Positions 22,831 to 34,989 of a DNA stretch of 64,000 bases are shown here, piece by piece. Made by a program: the position numbers and the translations under genes. Below the pieces are notes generated by a model. That model was not told where the DNA came from and searched no databases. It saw only the letters and a list, made by a program, of their open reading frames with translations. Positions within the stretch are counted from its first letter, which is position 1. Each line of letters begins with the position of its first letter. Source of the stretch: Pomphorhynchus laevis (lineage: Eukaryota > Acanthocephala > Palaeacanthocephala > Echinorhynchida > Pomphorhynchidae); NCBI GenBank assembly GCA_012934845.2, contig WNNJ02003236.1:41858-105857 (forward strand), read 5' to 3'.

Positions 22831-25800
22831 CGAGAAGACGAATTTGAACACGACAATAAATTGTTGGCAAATCGAGAGAAGCAAGATGGTAAGATGTATG
22901 ATCAAAACGACAAAGACGGAGGATGAATTGCAGAAAAGTGTTAATCATTGATTAATAAAAACTTTAACGAACTTGTCAAAAAAACATATTGTTCCGATTT
23001 TACATATACATCGTATATGTGAAGTTTGATCATTTACATAGGATAACCGAATGAATACCGAGTGTGGGGGAGATTTGCAATTAGTTACTCTTGTTCCTGG
23101 ACAACAAACCAAGAAACAAGTGGCGTCTGCCAATTTTGATATCCCAATCAGGATATAATATATAACTTAATATTTTCATTATCTTACGTTGCTCCAAAAT
23201 CTCCGATTTATATGATTAACAAATTAAGGCAGACCGTGTCAATAAAACCTTAGCTGTGCAATTTCATATTTATAAGATATGTGTATGCCATCTTGGCTGG
23301 TATCAAGGTATTCCCGGCTTGCGATACAGGATGGTTTTAATGTCGTTAGATTGCTTTGTTACCTAGACATCAAAAATGACGTTGTCCCTAGTTCAATCCT
23401 CACATGGATCATATATTTCAAACTTTTCTCTTAAGCATGAAAAATTTTAATCACTGAACCATTTACTTCATCGTCACAGTCACTCTGATTACAACTCCTT
23501 TTCGAAAAACTACATGCTGATAAGATCCATACTGCTAATGAGTAATGTGGGATGATCTGCCTACTATGAAAAATAACCGCCGTTTCCTAATAGAATGTCT
23601 GCCAAAGACGATTCATGGGAACGCTTCCACCTAAGTTGCCGTTTCTATTTTTAAGGCTCCAATCCAAAAGCCAAGATCGTCTTGAGGTTCAGCAGGTTTT
23701 GTGAGAAGACTGAATGAAGCATACAAGATGATATCGTCGCAACACTGATACGATTTTCACCAACAACTATGACATCATGTCAATCATGCCACTGAATCTA
23801 CACTTGTCGATTACTTGTCTTATAATGTAATATAATATACGTGGTACAGCATTGTGTCCGATCCCCAGACTGATAAGACAGTTCCTATCCCTGAAGCCGA
23901 CGACCTGGTAAGGCCATGAATCAGGAAGCACGTGAACTTGCAAATTTGCTTTTCTCAGTTCCAATATGCTCAAATTACTTCACATTTTACGCCACAGTGT
24001 CAACCTCTCGTTACATGCATAAGAATTAGAAATGTGACTCGATGCAAATTAATTGACCTCCCGAGAGTCGAGTTAATAGCGAACTTTGTGCTTGCTATGC
24101 AGCATCACGGCCATTATAGGAAGTATATCCTTTACCGGTCCTGAGTATTACGCAAGGTATATTGTTACCTATCAAACATCGTTGTCTTACACATTTACTA
24201 TTAATTTTGAAACATACGTGGTGCGAGTACAAACAATTGACCTACGGGCCGTTCAATGTTGTAACCGACTGTATATTTGTTGATATTACAAGATGACTAA
24301 TTATTTTCCACTAATGAACTCCGATTAATGATCTTGAGCACCCTGTACCTAAAAGTCCAACACTGACGTGTATATTTACATAAACAATAACAATAGGTAG
24401 TTGCGCGTGTACGGGAAGCTTGTGACGCTTATATGTAAGCTTCCCTGTCGCTGTTTTGAATGCACAAATTGTTTCTCAGATAGGCCAAGTGGCTATCCTT
24501 CCCGCACACTAAACATGTTCAGAGTTCGTTCTTAATTGGCGGTCTTTGTCAAATTGATTATAACGATAGCATCTGATTTCTCTATAAAACTGATGGCTAC
24601 CCAGTTAATTTCGGCCTGGCGAACTTGATATTTTCGCCCTTGCTGGATAAACAGTGCGCCCAGATACATGACAACGCAATCAATTCGACTCTCTTCAGAT
24701 CCATGTTGCAGAGTTTTTCGATCCATCACAGCAGCCAACAATTTATCACAAGTTCACTATAGCCATACTAGCCGATAAGCTTGTTAGCAGTGCAGTGTAA
24801 TGTTTAGTTAAAATTAAAAGAGATATTTCGAAATAATTAAACATTAAATATCTCGAATAACTTAAAATCCGATTGAGCATGTACGTATCTTGCTAATATC
24901 TTTAGTTATGCAAAATTTGATAGCCTGAAAAAGGCGGTATTTACCTAAACATTACCCGCAGTTCAAAAATCGCAATTGTTAGTTGTCAAAATATTTTTAA
25001 AATAAATTTTAACTCTGTGATGGAATACCAGCTGACTTTAGATAATCTTAACACACTCGACGAAATACATAATTGTTTTGCATTTAGCCTGGATGCTATG
25101 CTGAGTTGAGGCATTATAACATAAATCTGATAGCATTGAAATAGTCATCCTTTTCTTGATTACTTCCAGACTTTATTATTATATATGGTATATTAAATAT
25201 ATTAATCAGTTCATAATGATTATGTGGACATTTAAAAATTCAGTATACGGCATACAACAATGTATTCATATCTAAGTTATGATGATAAAAAACCGCATTT
25301 AAAATCTTTCCTCCTGATGACCTGTATCGTGAATATCTTTATTTTTTATGTATATACAATATATAGTTCACTACAAATTTGATCGTTGATTTTATTTAAA
25401 AAATTTACAATTTTTAATCAAATATATTTCGAATGTTTTCATTATTCATAAGTGATTTCATGCACGATGAAGTTACCCTAAAATACTATCCTAGTTACTA
25501 ATATTATACATAAGTATTGAATCTTTAATAAATCATAAAGGATCGTTTCAAGCACAAAATTGGCATATTATTACAAAAATTACGAAACACGTGAATTTTT
25601 ATATGTTGAACTGTCTGATAAAAAATCTCGACAGCCACCGAAAACCCTCTCGCGGGACGCATGCAGCACGGTGACCGCTTGCTTGACACCATGATTTACT
25701 TGATTAATATCCTGCGGTATATAGTGATTATACCATATCCCTATTCTAACAACACCGGTGTAAATTGTTGTCTCTAAAACCAGCCAATTCTTTCTAATAT

Positions 25801-26700
25801 TTGAACTTTAGTTAACATCTTCCAACCTTTTTAATTCATTCATGGTGTTCGTCTTTAATTGCACCCTTACATAAATAAAAAAAAGTTAGTGTTTTGCAAT
25901 TTTCACCAAGTTTTCAGCAATTTTCACCACCATAGTAAATCAATCACTTCTATGTTTTACACATCAATCAAGATGTCTGGATTTCACCATAGCGATGAAC
26001 TAAGGTTCCTGATTCGAAATTTTGATGGTTCAATTTTTGTTAGATAAGCGTTATAGTTATTATAAAATTTTTGTTAAATGGGCGTTGAAACTGTTATAAT
26101 ATGTATATTTATATCCAACAGAACAATTTTTAATCAATTAATTAAATGATAAAAAATTATTAATCAATTGATCTTACGCTTTCCTTACATATATGAAAAA
26201 AATTTACATATATGAAAATAAATCAATATAAAATTTTGAAGAAAAATAGTCCTTTTTTCTCTCTCAATATTATTGTCTTAAAATAATTTTCCCTAGAAAA
26301 TAAAATACAAAATGAATATGCTAAATAAGTAAAGATATTTAGAGTAAACAATTTTCGTATTTAAAATTTTCATTATAATATAACAAATTTAGATTAAAAA
26401 TGGAATAAATTTAATTTGTTTAATTAAAATAGAATTTTATTAAACTATATTTATTACAAAATTACCTTTCATATTTTCAATTAGTTTAATTTAAATAATA
26501 AACATTTTAAATTGCTTACTGTGATTTGGAATATTCCAATATCAAAATTTGGATGCATTTACTTAAAGCGTTGATTATTGCATCTGATTTTGATTGGTTT
26601 CTAAAAATAAATAGTAGCTTTAAATTATTTAAATTTTACTTTTAAGTCACATAAAAAATAGTTAATGGATTAGTTTATAAAGTGCATTTTATGTTTTGTT
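22831..26700. other. No gene assigned; one unexplained open frame
   Basis: Mostly unremarkable. 23260-24760 is less AT-rich than its surroundings and might hold worn coding sequence. The best frame is 24741-24532 on the minus strand (69 codons, with LQHGSEESRIDCVVMYLGAL), which I do not recognise and which lacks clear splice sites. 24412-24446 holds a short inverted repeat (GGGAAGCTT and AAGCTTCCC). Confidence 0.35.
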
Positions 26701-27120
26701 GCTAAAATAAGTGATGAACGTGATATGACTTATATGACTTATAGTCTACTGATGAGTATGGGTGTACCATTGTACGGAGGTAGCGGGCAAAACAATACCA
26801 ATATGTCAGGCTAAAATCTAACATATTGTAAGTCAATGTGTATGGAGTTGGAATTAATGAAGGAATGATAACGTAGCTAGTTTCTGCCGCGAAAACCTTG
26901 TGTGATCTATCAAAATTGATTAAATAAATTAGGGAATCCATTAAAGGATCACAAGCATCGATTCTATTATCTTCTGATCATATCAATGTTAGGAATGCTT
27001 AAATAAATTTCGCAAGATTTGATATATTATTATTCATATCATTTTTCAATATTTAATTTTATTTAATATTAAGTTAAAGAATTTTTGGAGCTGTAATAAA
27101 AGAAATAGGAAACGTTTATT

Positions 27121-27153
27121 CAATATTTCGCTAACCTCTGATAGTATCTTCAG
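27121..27153 (-). ncRNA. Minimal hammerhead (Penelope type), minus-strand copy
   Basis: Minus strand reads CTGAAGA (27153-27147), then GAAATATT with GAAA at 27129-27126. The intervening stem is worn (TACTATCAGAGGTTAGC). The self-complementary ATAT after GAA is the tiny stem III known from PLE hammerheads, which are thought to work as dimers. It faces the plus-strand copy at 27176. Confidence 0.55.
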
Positions 27154-27175
27154 AAAATTATTACAATGTAATTTT

Positions 27176-27207
27176 CTTAAGATGCTAACGGAGGTTAGCG
27201 AAATATC
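27176..27207 (+). ncRNA. Minimal hammerhead (Penelope type), plus-strand copy
   Basis: CTTAAGA (27176-27182, one base off CTGAAGA), T, stem II GCTAAC/GTTAGC with loop GGAG, GAAA (27200-27203), TATC ending in a possible ATC cleavage triplet. Normal box order. The core mutation should impair activity. Confidence 0.6.
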
Positions 27208-27300
27208 AAATAAAATTTTTATTATTTATTTCATCCAGCTGCAATAATTCTTTATCAATAATGATGGATCAGTATCAACTATTTACTTATTTAGATTTTG

Positions 27301-28940
27301 GTATTTCTAATGAATTGCGTTACAATACAGCATGTGTTAGTTATCTATCATGTGATAGTTATCAGCTTTAAGTTTAATTCTTCAATTACAAAATAATGAG
27401 CTGTGACGCCGAAAGAGACGAATTAGCGTATTGTTCTGTTCATCTGACGACCTACTATTGTGCAACTTTCTATATAATTAAAATTATAAAAATAATTTCT
27501 TAATTTTGCAAACAAGAAAATCATTTGAAATTCTTTGATATTGTAAAAACGTTAGTGAATATAGGGACGGATTATTTAATCCGTGACCATACTAACTGCA
27601 AATTATGATTGGATTTATATATATATGATTGAAAATTCTAAGCTTGGTGTTCGCAGCTAAATCTCAGAGCACACGCAGATTGGATAGAAACAAATAGTTT
27701 TATTCTGGCACTAGTCGCAGTTACTTTTGATCAACAAAATAATAGTTCTAGTAATAGAGGTATTATGTATTGACCACTTAGTGAAAAATACAAGTAGTTA
27801 ATAAGTCAATTTTGTCGCTCAATAAAATTTGTTCAATTCAACTTACTTTTTAAAAAGGACTGCATTTAACACTTTTCAAATTAAAAATGCTTTCCTTATA
27901 ATTCAAAATATTTATTTATGACACTTTTATAAAACTAAAAACGTTTATCGCTCAATAAAATTTTATCAATTCAACTTACTTTTTAAAAAAGACTAAGCTT
28001 TTGTTTAACTCACACTTTTCAAATTAAAAAATTCTTGCGTTATTGAATTAGAAAACTCAATTCACACATTTGTTTGATCTCACCTTTTAACAATTTTGTC
28101 AAACGATATTTTTATATTGCACATATCGCCGTTACTCAACACTCACTCTTATATCATTCACGCCCTTTCCCCTCTTTGAGATAATATTATAAATGTCTAC
28201 TGCTTAGAAAAATTGTAATACGTTATTATATCATAGACTGCTTAAAAAATTGCAGTCTTAAAATTGAAACAATTGCATTTGGAGATTCTCATGTAGATGA
28301 TCTAATGTAAAATATCTTTATCATGATTTAAAACGTCTCATTAGTTTTGTCTCTATTATCCGAAATTATGTATAATTTTAAAAGTAACTTTTATTTCCAA
28401 AATTTTGATGAACAAATTGGTCTGCATCACTTTCAGCATCACACAGACCATTATTTTGTAAAAATAATAGAAAATTATAATAACAACTGCAAATGATGAA
28501 TATCGTAAAATAGATAACACTGACAAACATCAAGTTCAATGCAAGTTCAATTTGAGATGCAATAAAAATAATAAAATATGGTCAGTATAACATTACATCC
28601 ATTTTACATTGTCAGTAAGCATTTTGATGCAGTAAATAAATATTCTACAACCATTTAAAATCAATTTTAATTATAAAGGAATAATAAATCAGATTAATAT
28701 ATTAACGCATATATTTCATATTATAAGAAATATAGTGTATAGATATTATCGGGATAAATATTATAAATAATAAATATTAATATTTAAATAAAAATTAATA
28801 TAAAAATTAATATATATATTAAATATATATAATATTATAGCTATATATATCTTGTTATATATATGTATATATATGTTATCTATATATAATCCGGCATTGC
28901 ACTCAGGTGGGATCTTCAAGACCAGTTATATATTTATCTT
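27301..28940. other. AT-rich DNA, no gene
   Basis: Contains a direct repeat: GCTCAATAAAATTTGTTCAA with following sequence at 27817-27890 recurs at about 27950-28030. 28700-28890 is a TA-rich low-complexity tract. No coding evidence. Confidence 0.45.
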
Positions 28941-28943
28941 TTA

Positions 28944-29105
28944 GGCAGTACCGTCGTTATCAGCAAATCAAAGAAAAACCTTCTTTACGTTTCGCCACTT
29001 TGACTTCAGAAGAAGAAGAAGCCAAAGCTTCCTTTGAAGAAGCAAAAGCGGCGAAACGTAAAGAAAAAGGTTTTTCTTTGATTTGTTAATAACGGTGGTG
29101 CTGCC
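28944..29105. mobile_element. MITE with ~55-bp terminal inverted repeats (PIF/Harbinger-like?)
   Basis: Begins GGCAGTACCGTCGTTATC and ends with the near-complement GATAACGG-type arm finishing GGTGCTGCC. The arms match for about 55 bp (AAATCAAAGAAAAACC shared). A 3-bp TTA flanks each side (28941-28943 and 29106-29108), as expected of a TTA target-site duplication. The ~50-bp middle is GAAGAAG-rich and opens a frame of EEEEAKASFEEAKAA, surely by chance. The element is 162 bp and has no transposase. The superfamily is inferred from the TTA duplication only. Confidence 0.75.
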
Positions 29106-29193
29106 TTAAAGTATATATACAAGCAAAGGAAAGCTTGGTTAAATTTTATATACCTACCTATTTTGATATATATATAGTATGATATGATGAATG

Positions 29194-29753
29194 TCGATTG
29201 AAATGGGGACTGGTGATTCTGCTATGGATGCTTAATTATCTATTGAATATTTGCTAGGTCACACAAGGTGACTTTCACATTGAAAACCAGATACAGAATC
29301 CTTCCTTCATGACTTTTAATTTCATACGCCCTAACTTCTAACGGCATCACTGCCACAGCCGTTTTTGTTTCGCCCCCTTTCTGTCACATATTAATATCCC
29401 CGGGATCATCAGTAGGCGGACTACCAACTCTTCTCCTTTCGAAATTTGACTTATTTGATATTCGAGTTGTTGCTCCACGTACTTGGCTTGCACTCTTGAC
29501 TGCTATGCTACGAATTCATCATTATCCGATTTCACAAAGGATATCAAACCTTCCATCATTGACTCTAGAAACTGAATTGTCTGAGATGCTCTCTGGCATG
29601 CTTATTATAGATTGTTTGGTATAAGATCATGAAGATCGATTGAAATCAGAACCCATGATCTGTTATGGATGCTTAATTATCTATTGAATATTTGCTAGGT
29701 CACACAAGGTGACTTTCGCATTGAAAACCAGCTCCAGAATCCTTCCTTCATGA
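29194..29753. repeat. Direct repeat pair of ~120 bp
   Basis: 29194-29313 and 29632-29753 share TATGGATGCTTAATTATCTA, GGTCACACAAGGTGACTTTC and AGAATCCTTCCTTCATGACT, about 440 bp apart. GGTCACACAAGGTGACTT contains a small inverted repeat. Family unknown. Confidence 0.75.
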
Positions 29754-29800
29754 CTTCATGACTATTGTATAAATAATATACAATATTCGAATAAAGAATA

Positions 29801-29875
29801 GAGATCATCTGAAGGAACTGTTATGCTGTTAGGTTTCGGCCCCAATTCCTCGACCCAATATAGCAGCGGGGCCAA
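29801..29875 (-). ncRNA. Hammerhead-like motif in PLE tail, copy 1
   Basis: GGGTC then GAGGAA, GGGGCC-GAAA and TTCCTT are present. The third box reads CAGATGA, one base off. Confidence 0.5.
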
Positions 29876-30481
29876 ATACGCGATAATGACGTATTTCCCC
29901 TTATGAAATTTAATTATCCGGTGAATTTTATTTAAATACTAACCCTATTGTTTATTATCCATCCATAAAATGTTTTTCCCATGATAGTTAAAAATTTTTT
30001 GTAATATTTTTTGATTTATATATGGTAAATTTGATATTTTAATAATATTTTGTTGATTTTATTTCTTTATTATAATAAATAGCTGAAAAAATTCAACAAA
30101 CTTGCTCGAAAATTAGGAGCAAAATTATAATCTCGTATCGATAATACATAGTTTAAGTATTTCTGACAAAGGTTATATTACCTGGGAAACAATACCCACA
30201 GGTCCATAATAACTTGCCAGCAGACCAAATCATATCAGATAACTGATTCTACGTATTTTATACTAAATATATAATTATAAATAACAAATGATTATATAAG
30301 ATTTTATTAAGTATATATAAGATTTTATATTATATTTTATCAGATGTTATTTTATAACATCTGATATCATAATTCTACGATTTATATTTATATCAAGTTC
30401 AGATTTATAATTAAAAATTAAAATAAAAGTCAATTGTTACGAATTGACTAATAAATAACATACGATGTATAAGAATAAAAA

Positions 30482-30560
30482 TTAGAGGTCATCAGGATGA
30501 TCTGCTATGTTATCAGATTTCGGCCTCTATTCATCGACCCAGCATAGCAGCGGGGTCATA
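30482..30560 (-). ncRNA. Hammerhead-like motif in PLE tail, copy 2 (all boxes intact)
   Basis: On the minus strand: CTGCTATG, TGGGTC, GATGA (30535-30531), ATAGAGG, CC, GAAA, TCTG, CATAGCAG, TCATC (30500-30496), CTGATGA, CCTCTAAT. Stem I GATGA/TCATC lies exactly beside GTC and CTGATGA. Stem II TAGAGG/CCTCTA is perfect but set off from GAAA by CC. Other copies have GAGGA/TCCTC for stem I, so the pair covaries. CTGCTATG/CATAGCAG extends stem III. The order GTC, GAAA, CTGATGA is reversed compared with any normal hammerhead. Confidence 0.55.
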
Positions 30561-31512
30561 TGCATGCTAATGACGTATTTTCGCTGATAAAATTTGATTA
30601 TCTGGTGAATTTTATTCAAATACAAAGCATATTGTTTATTATCCATTCATAAAAAATTTCACATAATAGTTAAAATTTATTTTTAATAATATTATTGTTG
30701 ATGTACAATTCTACATTATAAGAAAAAGAAAAAATATCAAACTTGATTGAAAATAAGCAGAAAAATAATAATGTCGTATCAATAATACATAGTATCAGTA
30801 GCTCTGACAGAGGTCATATTACCGGGAAAACAAAGTCTACGTATTTTATACTATATATAAATCAAAAATAAAGATAAATAATAAATAATTATATTATAAT
30901 ATACCCGGAAAACAAAGTCCACATGTCAAAAATAACTTGTCTGTAGAAGAAATCAGATCAGATAACTGGGTCTACGTAGTTTATACTATATATAAATCAA
31001 AAATAAAGATAAATAATAGATAATAAAAATTCAAAATTTATTCAACACAAATTATCGAATATTATATATTTGCGAAAATATAAAGAATAGTTAAAATATT
31101 TAAACTATTCTTTAAACATTTAAAGAATAATTTTTAAACATAACTGTATGCAGTTATATATATGATACCATTTATTATAAAGCAATAGTATCTTTTCTAG
31201 CTTTACAGCAGTAATATTTGCAAATACCCCACACTATATACACTTATTCTCAAATCGATAAAATATGCTAAATTTATAGGTTTATTATCTACAAGTAAAA
31301 TTACTTTTAAATTAGCAGTTTTCCGAGAACGAAATTTTTTATAAAATTTGAATTTATCATTTTAGTTAACTTAGTCTACATATTTTGCACTATATAAATG
31401 AAAAAAAAAATTGATATCGAGATCTTATAATTTAGATTTAATTAATTTAATTTAGATTTTTTTCCAATTCAATTTTTATGAATTAATATTTAAATAATGA
31501 TTTAGAATTAAG

Positions 31513-31588
31513 ATTAGAGGCCATCAAAATGAACTGCTTTGTTATCAGGTTTCAGTCTCTATTCTCGACCCACGTGACAGCAGGGCCA
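31513..31588 (-). ncRNA. Hammerhead-like motif in PLE tail, copy 3 (worn)
   Basis: Retains GGGTCGAGAAT and GAAACCTGATAAC; the last box reads TTGATGG and stem pairing is poor. Confidence 0.4.
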
Positions 31589-31645
31589 AATACATATCCA
31601 TGATGTACTACCTCTGATGTAATATGTGTAATATCTCATTGTGAT

Positions 31646-32440
31646 AGTGTAATAAAACAAAAGTTTTGTTATTTACTACCCATATAAATTATCCATTTAA
31701 AAATGTATTATTCCAAACTACCTTATGTTTAAGAAACATCACACATGTTGTGTTCGGTCGTACAAAAAGGTTAAAACTAGTTACGTTATGCTGAAGACTT
31801 TAATATGTGACATATGTAAGACTAAGACTTTAATAAGTGACAATATGTAAGCTACGTTTACATATTGTCACAGATGTGCAGACAATATAAGTGGACGTTT
31901 AGTTTTAATTATTATGCTTGGTATTTAACATTAAAAGGGAACAATAATATCAAGTAATTTATATAACAACCCTTTTGATAGCATTTTCTAATACTATTAA
32001 TAGTATAGAAGCTTCTTTGTTTTTATTTTTTATAAACTTTTAATAAACATTTTAAATTTTTCAATAATAATTGTCACCGAGAAGTAACAACTAGCATTTA
32101 ATAAAGTAATAGTTTATTATCGGAAATAATTATAAAAAGCAATAGATAGCTCTTAATTTTTATCTACTCTTAGGATCGAAACGCCTAAAGTAACCTGAAT
32201 CGAGGGATGTCTTCATTCCTTGTCATTCAGTCGAGTAGCACAATATGTGTCATGAGCTAAAATTTGTATAAAATGCAAAATTTGTATTATATTATAGAAT
32301 ATGCTTAATTATTAAGTTTAGTCTATTTACCGAGAAAAGATTTAAATGAAAGAATAGTCATTTTAATATATATATATAATATATTATATATTATATATAA
32401 AGAAAAGTTATAAGTGTTCAAGCTAATTACAATATCTGAC
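31646..32440. other. AT-rich DNA, no gene
   Basis: A short inverted/direct duplication of AGACTTTAATA(A/T)GTGACA(A)TATG lies at 31794-31880. TA-rich at 32365-32400. Nothing coding. Confidence 0.45.
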
Positions 32441-32472
32441 CTGAAGAAGACCCTAATGCGGGTCGAAACTTC
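32441..32472 (+). ncRNA. Minimal Penelope-type hammerhead, nearly intact core
   Basis: CTGAAGA (32441-32447), A, stem II GACCC/GGGTC with loop TAATGC, GAAA (32465-32468), then CTTC where family members usually have CGTC. Normal box order and tiny stem III, followed by GAAATAAAAG. A type of motif reported at PLE ends in many animals. The cleavage triplet is mutated (TTC still fits NUH). Confidence 0.65.
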
Positions 32473-32607
32473 GAAATAAAAGAATTGGTTGAAGTCTGGT
32501 TTTCATTGGATTTTAGATCGCTGTTGAGAATTCTGGTTTAGGAATTCAGCCATATATAACTTTAAAAGTAATCAAATTGATTCAACAATTAACAATACAG
32601 ATTTATT

Positions 32608-32633
32608 GACGTTTCGGCCGAAGCCTTTTTCAA
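32608..32633 (-). ncRNA. Minimal Penelope-type hammerhead, 3' half
   Basis: Minus strand reads AAAAAGGCTTCGGCCGAAACG and TC: a GGC-TTCG-GCC stem II, GAAA at 32615-32612 and ACGTC, the palindromic ACGT being stem III. The 5' box is worn (TTGAAAA). It faces the plus-strand motif at 32441, so the pair is convergent. Confidence 0.55.
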
Positions 32634-32639
32634 TTGTAA

Positions 32640-33475
32640 TTAACTTGAAAACTTAAATATATATACGTACATATAATGTATATACATGTATAATATATAA
32701 TGTATGTATACTATAACGTTATATATAACGCTGCTGTCGGTAATTAACTGGACTATCAAGCATCTTTGATGCAATCTCAATGATATATATAATATAAAAT
32801 TTATTATATTTTTTCGTTATCACAATAAGAAATATTAACTAAAATTATCTGAATGAATTGACATACAAAATAAAGTCAACATTTAACAAAATATAATAGT
32901 TAACTTAGTATATTGTCACTTAATATATATGTTACTGAGTATATTGCCAGTAAGTGGTTAAACATGTCATTTGTTAAAAAAAAATTTTATTTCACTTAAA
33001 ATACAATATTTAGAATTTACATAAAATGTAGCAAGCAGCTGACCATATATACAAGAGAATGAACTAAATAAAGTTCTGTATTTCACAGACACACTATTAA
33101 TTAGGTGATTTCGAAATTCTTAATTATTACCCTATAATTCTACCTGAAAATAGTCTTCGAAATCGTTACTTAGTAATTATGACACCCGATATATTTTCTA
33201 GTTATATATTTTCTAGTTATATTGATAGCAGTGAAATAAAGGGTGGTAACCTTATTATGAACTTTTAATGCAAAATTCCTAGATTACGATTGGGAATCTA
33301 AAATACTTTCCACACACTTCGACTAATGTTGAAATTATCTATCAGTTCAATACATCTATATTGGCTATTAGTTTTTCGTTATTTGTGCTCAATCACTTGT
33401 TTGTTAATTTTTAATGGTTTATTAGAATCCTCTAAGACGTAAAATGAACGCCAGTCAAACTGGCTTCACTATTTC
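32640..33475. other. AT-rich DNA, no gene
   Basis: TATA-rich stretch 32655-32730; otherwise nothing recognised. Confidence 0.45.
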
Positions 33476-33517
33476 AAAGTCTTTATGGGAAGACTAAACA
33501 ACATAAATTGGATCTAT

Positions 33518-33592
33518 GCTGTTTCGAATTTTGAGTCTCATCAGTAGAGGGCTGCTGCCCAACTGGATTAAAGTGCAGCATCCCTAGACAGC
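33518..33592 (-). ncRNA. Type III hammerhead ribozyme, intact core
   Basis: Minus strand: GCTGTC (33592-33587, cleavage expected after the C at 33587), stem I TAGGGATGCTG with CAGCAGCCCTCTA, CTGATGA (33544-33538), stem II GACT-CAAA-ATTC (three of four pairs), GAAA (33525-33522), CAGC. Stem III is GCTGT/ACAGC. All three core boxes are consensus and in normal order. Only stem II has a mismatch and stem I an internal bulge. The best-preserved core of this family in the window. Confidence 0.75.
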
Positions 33593-33850
33593 TCAATAAG
33601 TCCTTCTACTACACATCCATGTACTAGAAAGCAACACTGGTGAAAAGTATTTATCACAAATAATTCACTCATCAGGACTTAACAAGAAGGATTTAAAAGC
33701 ACTCTTATCGAGGGCATATACCAAGCTCTTTCATTGCTTCACAACCAGCAATGAAGGAGCTTGGATAAGAGTGCTTTAAAATCCAACTTGTTAAGTATCT
33801 GACTAGTGTTAATTCCTAGTACATGGATATGTATTATAAGGTCTTATTGA

Positions 33851-33924
33851 GCTGTCTAGGGGTGCTGAACTTCAAGCTAGTTGTGCAGCAGCCCCTATTG
33901 ATGAGACTCAAAAGTCGAAACAGC
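33851..33924 (+). ncRNA. Type III hammerhead, core with one change
   Basis: GCTGTC 33851-33856, stem I TAGGGGTGCTG against CAGCAGCCCCTA, core TTGATGA (first C changed to T), perfect stem II GACT-CAAA-AGTC, GAAA 33917-33920, CAGC. Stem III GCTGT/ACAGC. The C3 change should weaken it. Confidence 0.7.
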
Positions 33925-34161
33925 ATAGAATGAGTTTATGCTGTTTGAGTCTTCCCGATTCCTTCAATCAGAATAGAAATATGCGGGAGAAGTAATACAT
34001 TTATATCATTACTACCTGCAATGAAGGAGTTTAGTTTATGTGCGCTCGATAAGAGTGCTTTTAAATCCTATTTGTTAGGTCCTTGTGAGCGAATTATTTG
34101 CGATGAATACTCTCACCAGTGTTAATTTCTTGCACATTGATGTGTACTAAAAGAATTATGA

Positions 34162-34237
34162 GCTGTCAATGGGTGTCGCACTTCTATTCAGTTGTGCCGC
34201 ATCCCTCTTACTGGTAAGACTCAGAAGTCCAAACAGC
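34162..34237 (+). ncRNA. Type III hammerhead relic
   Basis: GCTGTC and AAACAGC (stem III) remain. The CTGATGA box is CTGGTAA and GAAA is CAAA, so this copy is dead. Confidence 0.55.
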
Positions 34238-34300
34238 ACAGAATTAGTATATTCTGTTAGAGAATTCCGATTCCTTCAATCAGAATAAAATTCTTAATGC

Positions 34301-34985
34301 TTAAAAATATCCAGCTGATCAGAAATTCTTTTCCATTTGAACTTCATTAAATATTAGATCTAAAGCAATAAGCCCGTGCTGTATTTCGAAGGCTTCATAT
34401 TTTTGTGCAAAGATGTTACGCAAATGATTTAGACTCAGTATGTATATGTCACATGGTAACAAAAAAATGTAATCAATTTTATGTTATCGAATTGATAATT
34501 TAGTCAAATGTAAAGGTGGATTGGATTAATCCTTCGATGAATTTTGAATTTTACAAATTCTTGTATTTAATATTTTAAATTTTTCAGACGATTTCACCAA
34601 AAATAATATTGAACTTGAGGTTCCTTCTATCCTTTCTGTTTAATGTTAGTCCTGACATTTTACTTCATTTGTAAGGTTCATCCAACTGTTTTTATACAAT
34701 TTCTATAATGAAATTGATAAAATCATACGTCAATAATGTTCAAAGTTAGTTAAATTATACTTGTTTTTACACCCCCATAAAGAAAGCAGGAAAGTAAAAA
34801 ATATTTTATCACAGAAATTGTAGTATTTTACTAACTGCATCAAATGATGCTTCGATACAAACAGTTCGATGCAGAATAAAAAAATATCAATCCACAATTT
34901 AAAACAAAATATCGCAATGTAATAAGAGAATAAAATACATCAAATACAAAAGAAATGCATTTCACTGACCATTGTAACTCCATTT
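34301..34985. other. AT-rich DNA, no gene
   Basis: No feature recognised between the hammerhead repeats and the LINE fragment. Confidence 0.45.
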
Positions 34986-34989
34986 GTAA

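Larger units (their letters stand above)
27105..27300. repeat. Inverted pair of PLE-like 3' remnants
   Basis: The two minimal hammerheads point away from each other around the palindrome ATTACAATGTAAT. The right flank (TCATCCAGCTGCAATAATTC, then GGATCAGTATCAACTATTT) recurs at 46095-46142, defining a dispersed family. Confidence 0.6.
29795..31645 (-). mobile_element. Three Penelope-like terminal repeats in tandem orientation
   Basis: Three copies of the PLE tail lie on the minus strand, each with the GC-rich motif (29801-29875, 30482-30560, 31513-31588) and AT-rich sequence like the 58.8-59.3 kb tail. Partial tails, marked by GATAACTGATTCTACGTATT-like blocks, lie near 30235, 30830, 30955 and 31370. 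The copies are 68-100% complete and diverged. No RT sequence lies between them, so this is a cluster of solo tails. Confidence 0.75.
33478..34300. repeat. ~315-bp hammerhead repeat: inverted unit followed by tandem units
   Basis: A minus-strand unit (33478-33737) meets a plus-strand unit at a palindrome near 33743 (CAATGAAAGAG/CTCCTTCATTG-type arms). A second plus unit follows, with hammerheads at 33851 and 34162, 311 bp apart. Each unit also has a short coding-like piece (SLPPAIKEF, KSAFKSYLLGPCER) resembling the C-terminal FK..L signature of LINE ORF2 proteins. Units also occur at 35.3-35.9 kb. Confidence 0.75.

Noticed and set aside
26735-26800. CTGATGAG after AGTCTA as another hammerhead
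   Set aside because: No GAAA box or stem II within a sensible distance.
28907-29089. Open frame rich in Glu, Ala and Lys
   Set aside because: It lies inside the MITE and is produced by its GAAGAAG-rich centre and inverted repeats.
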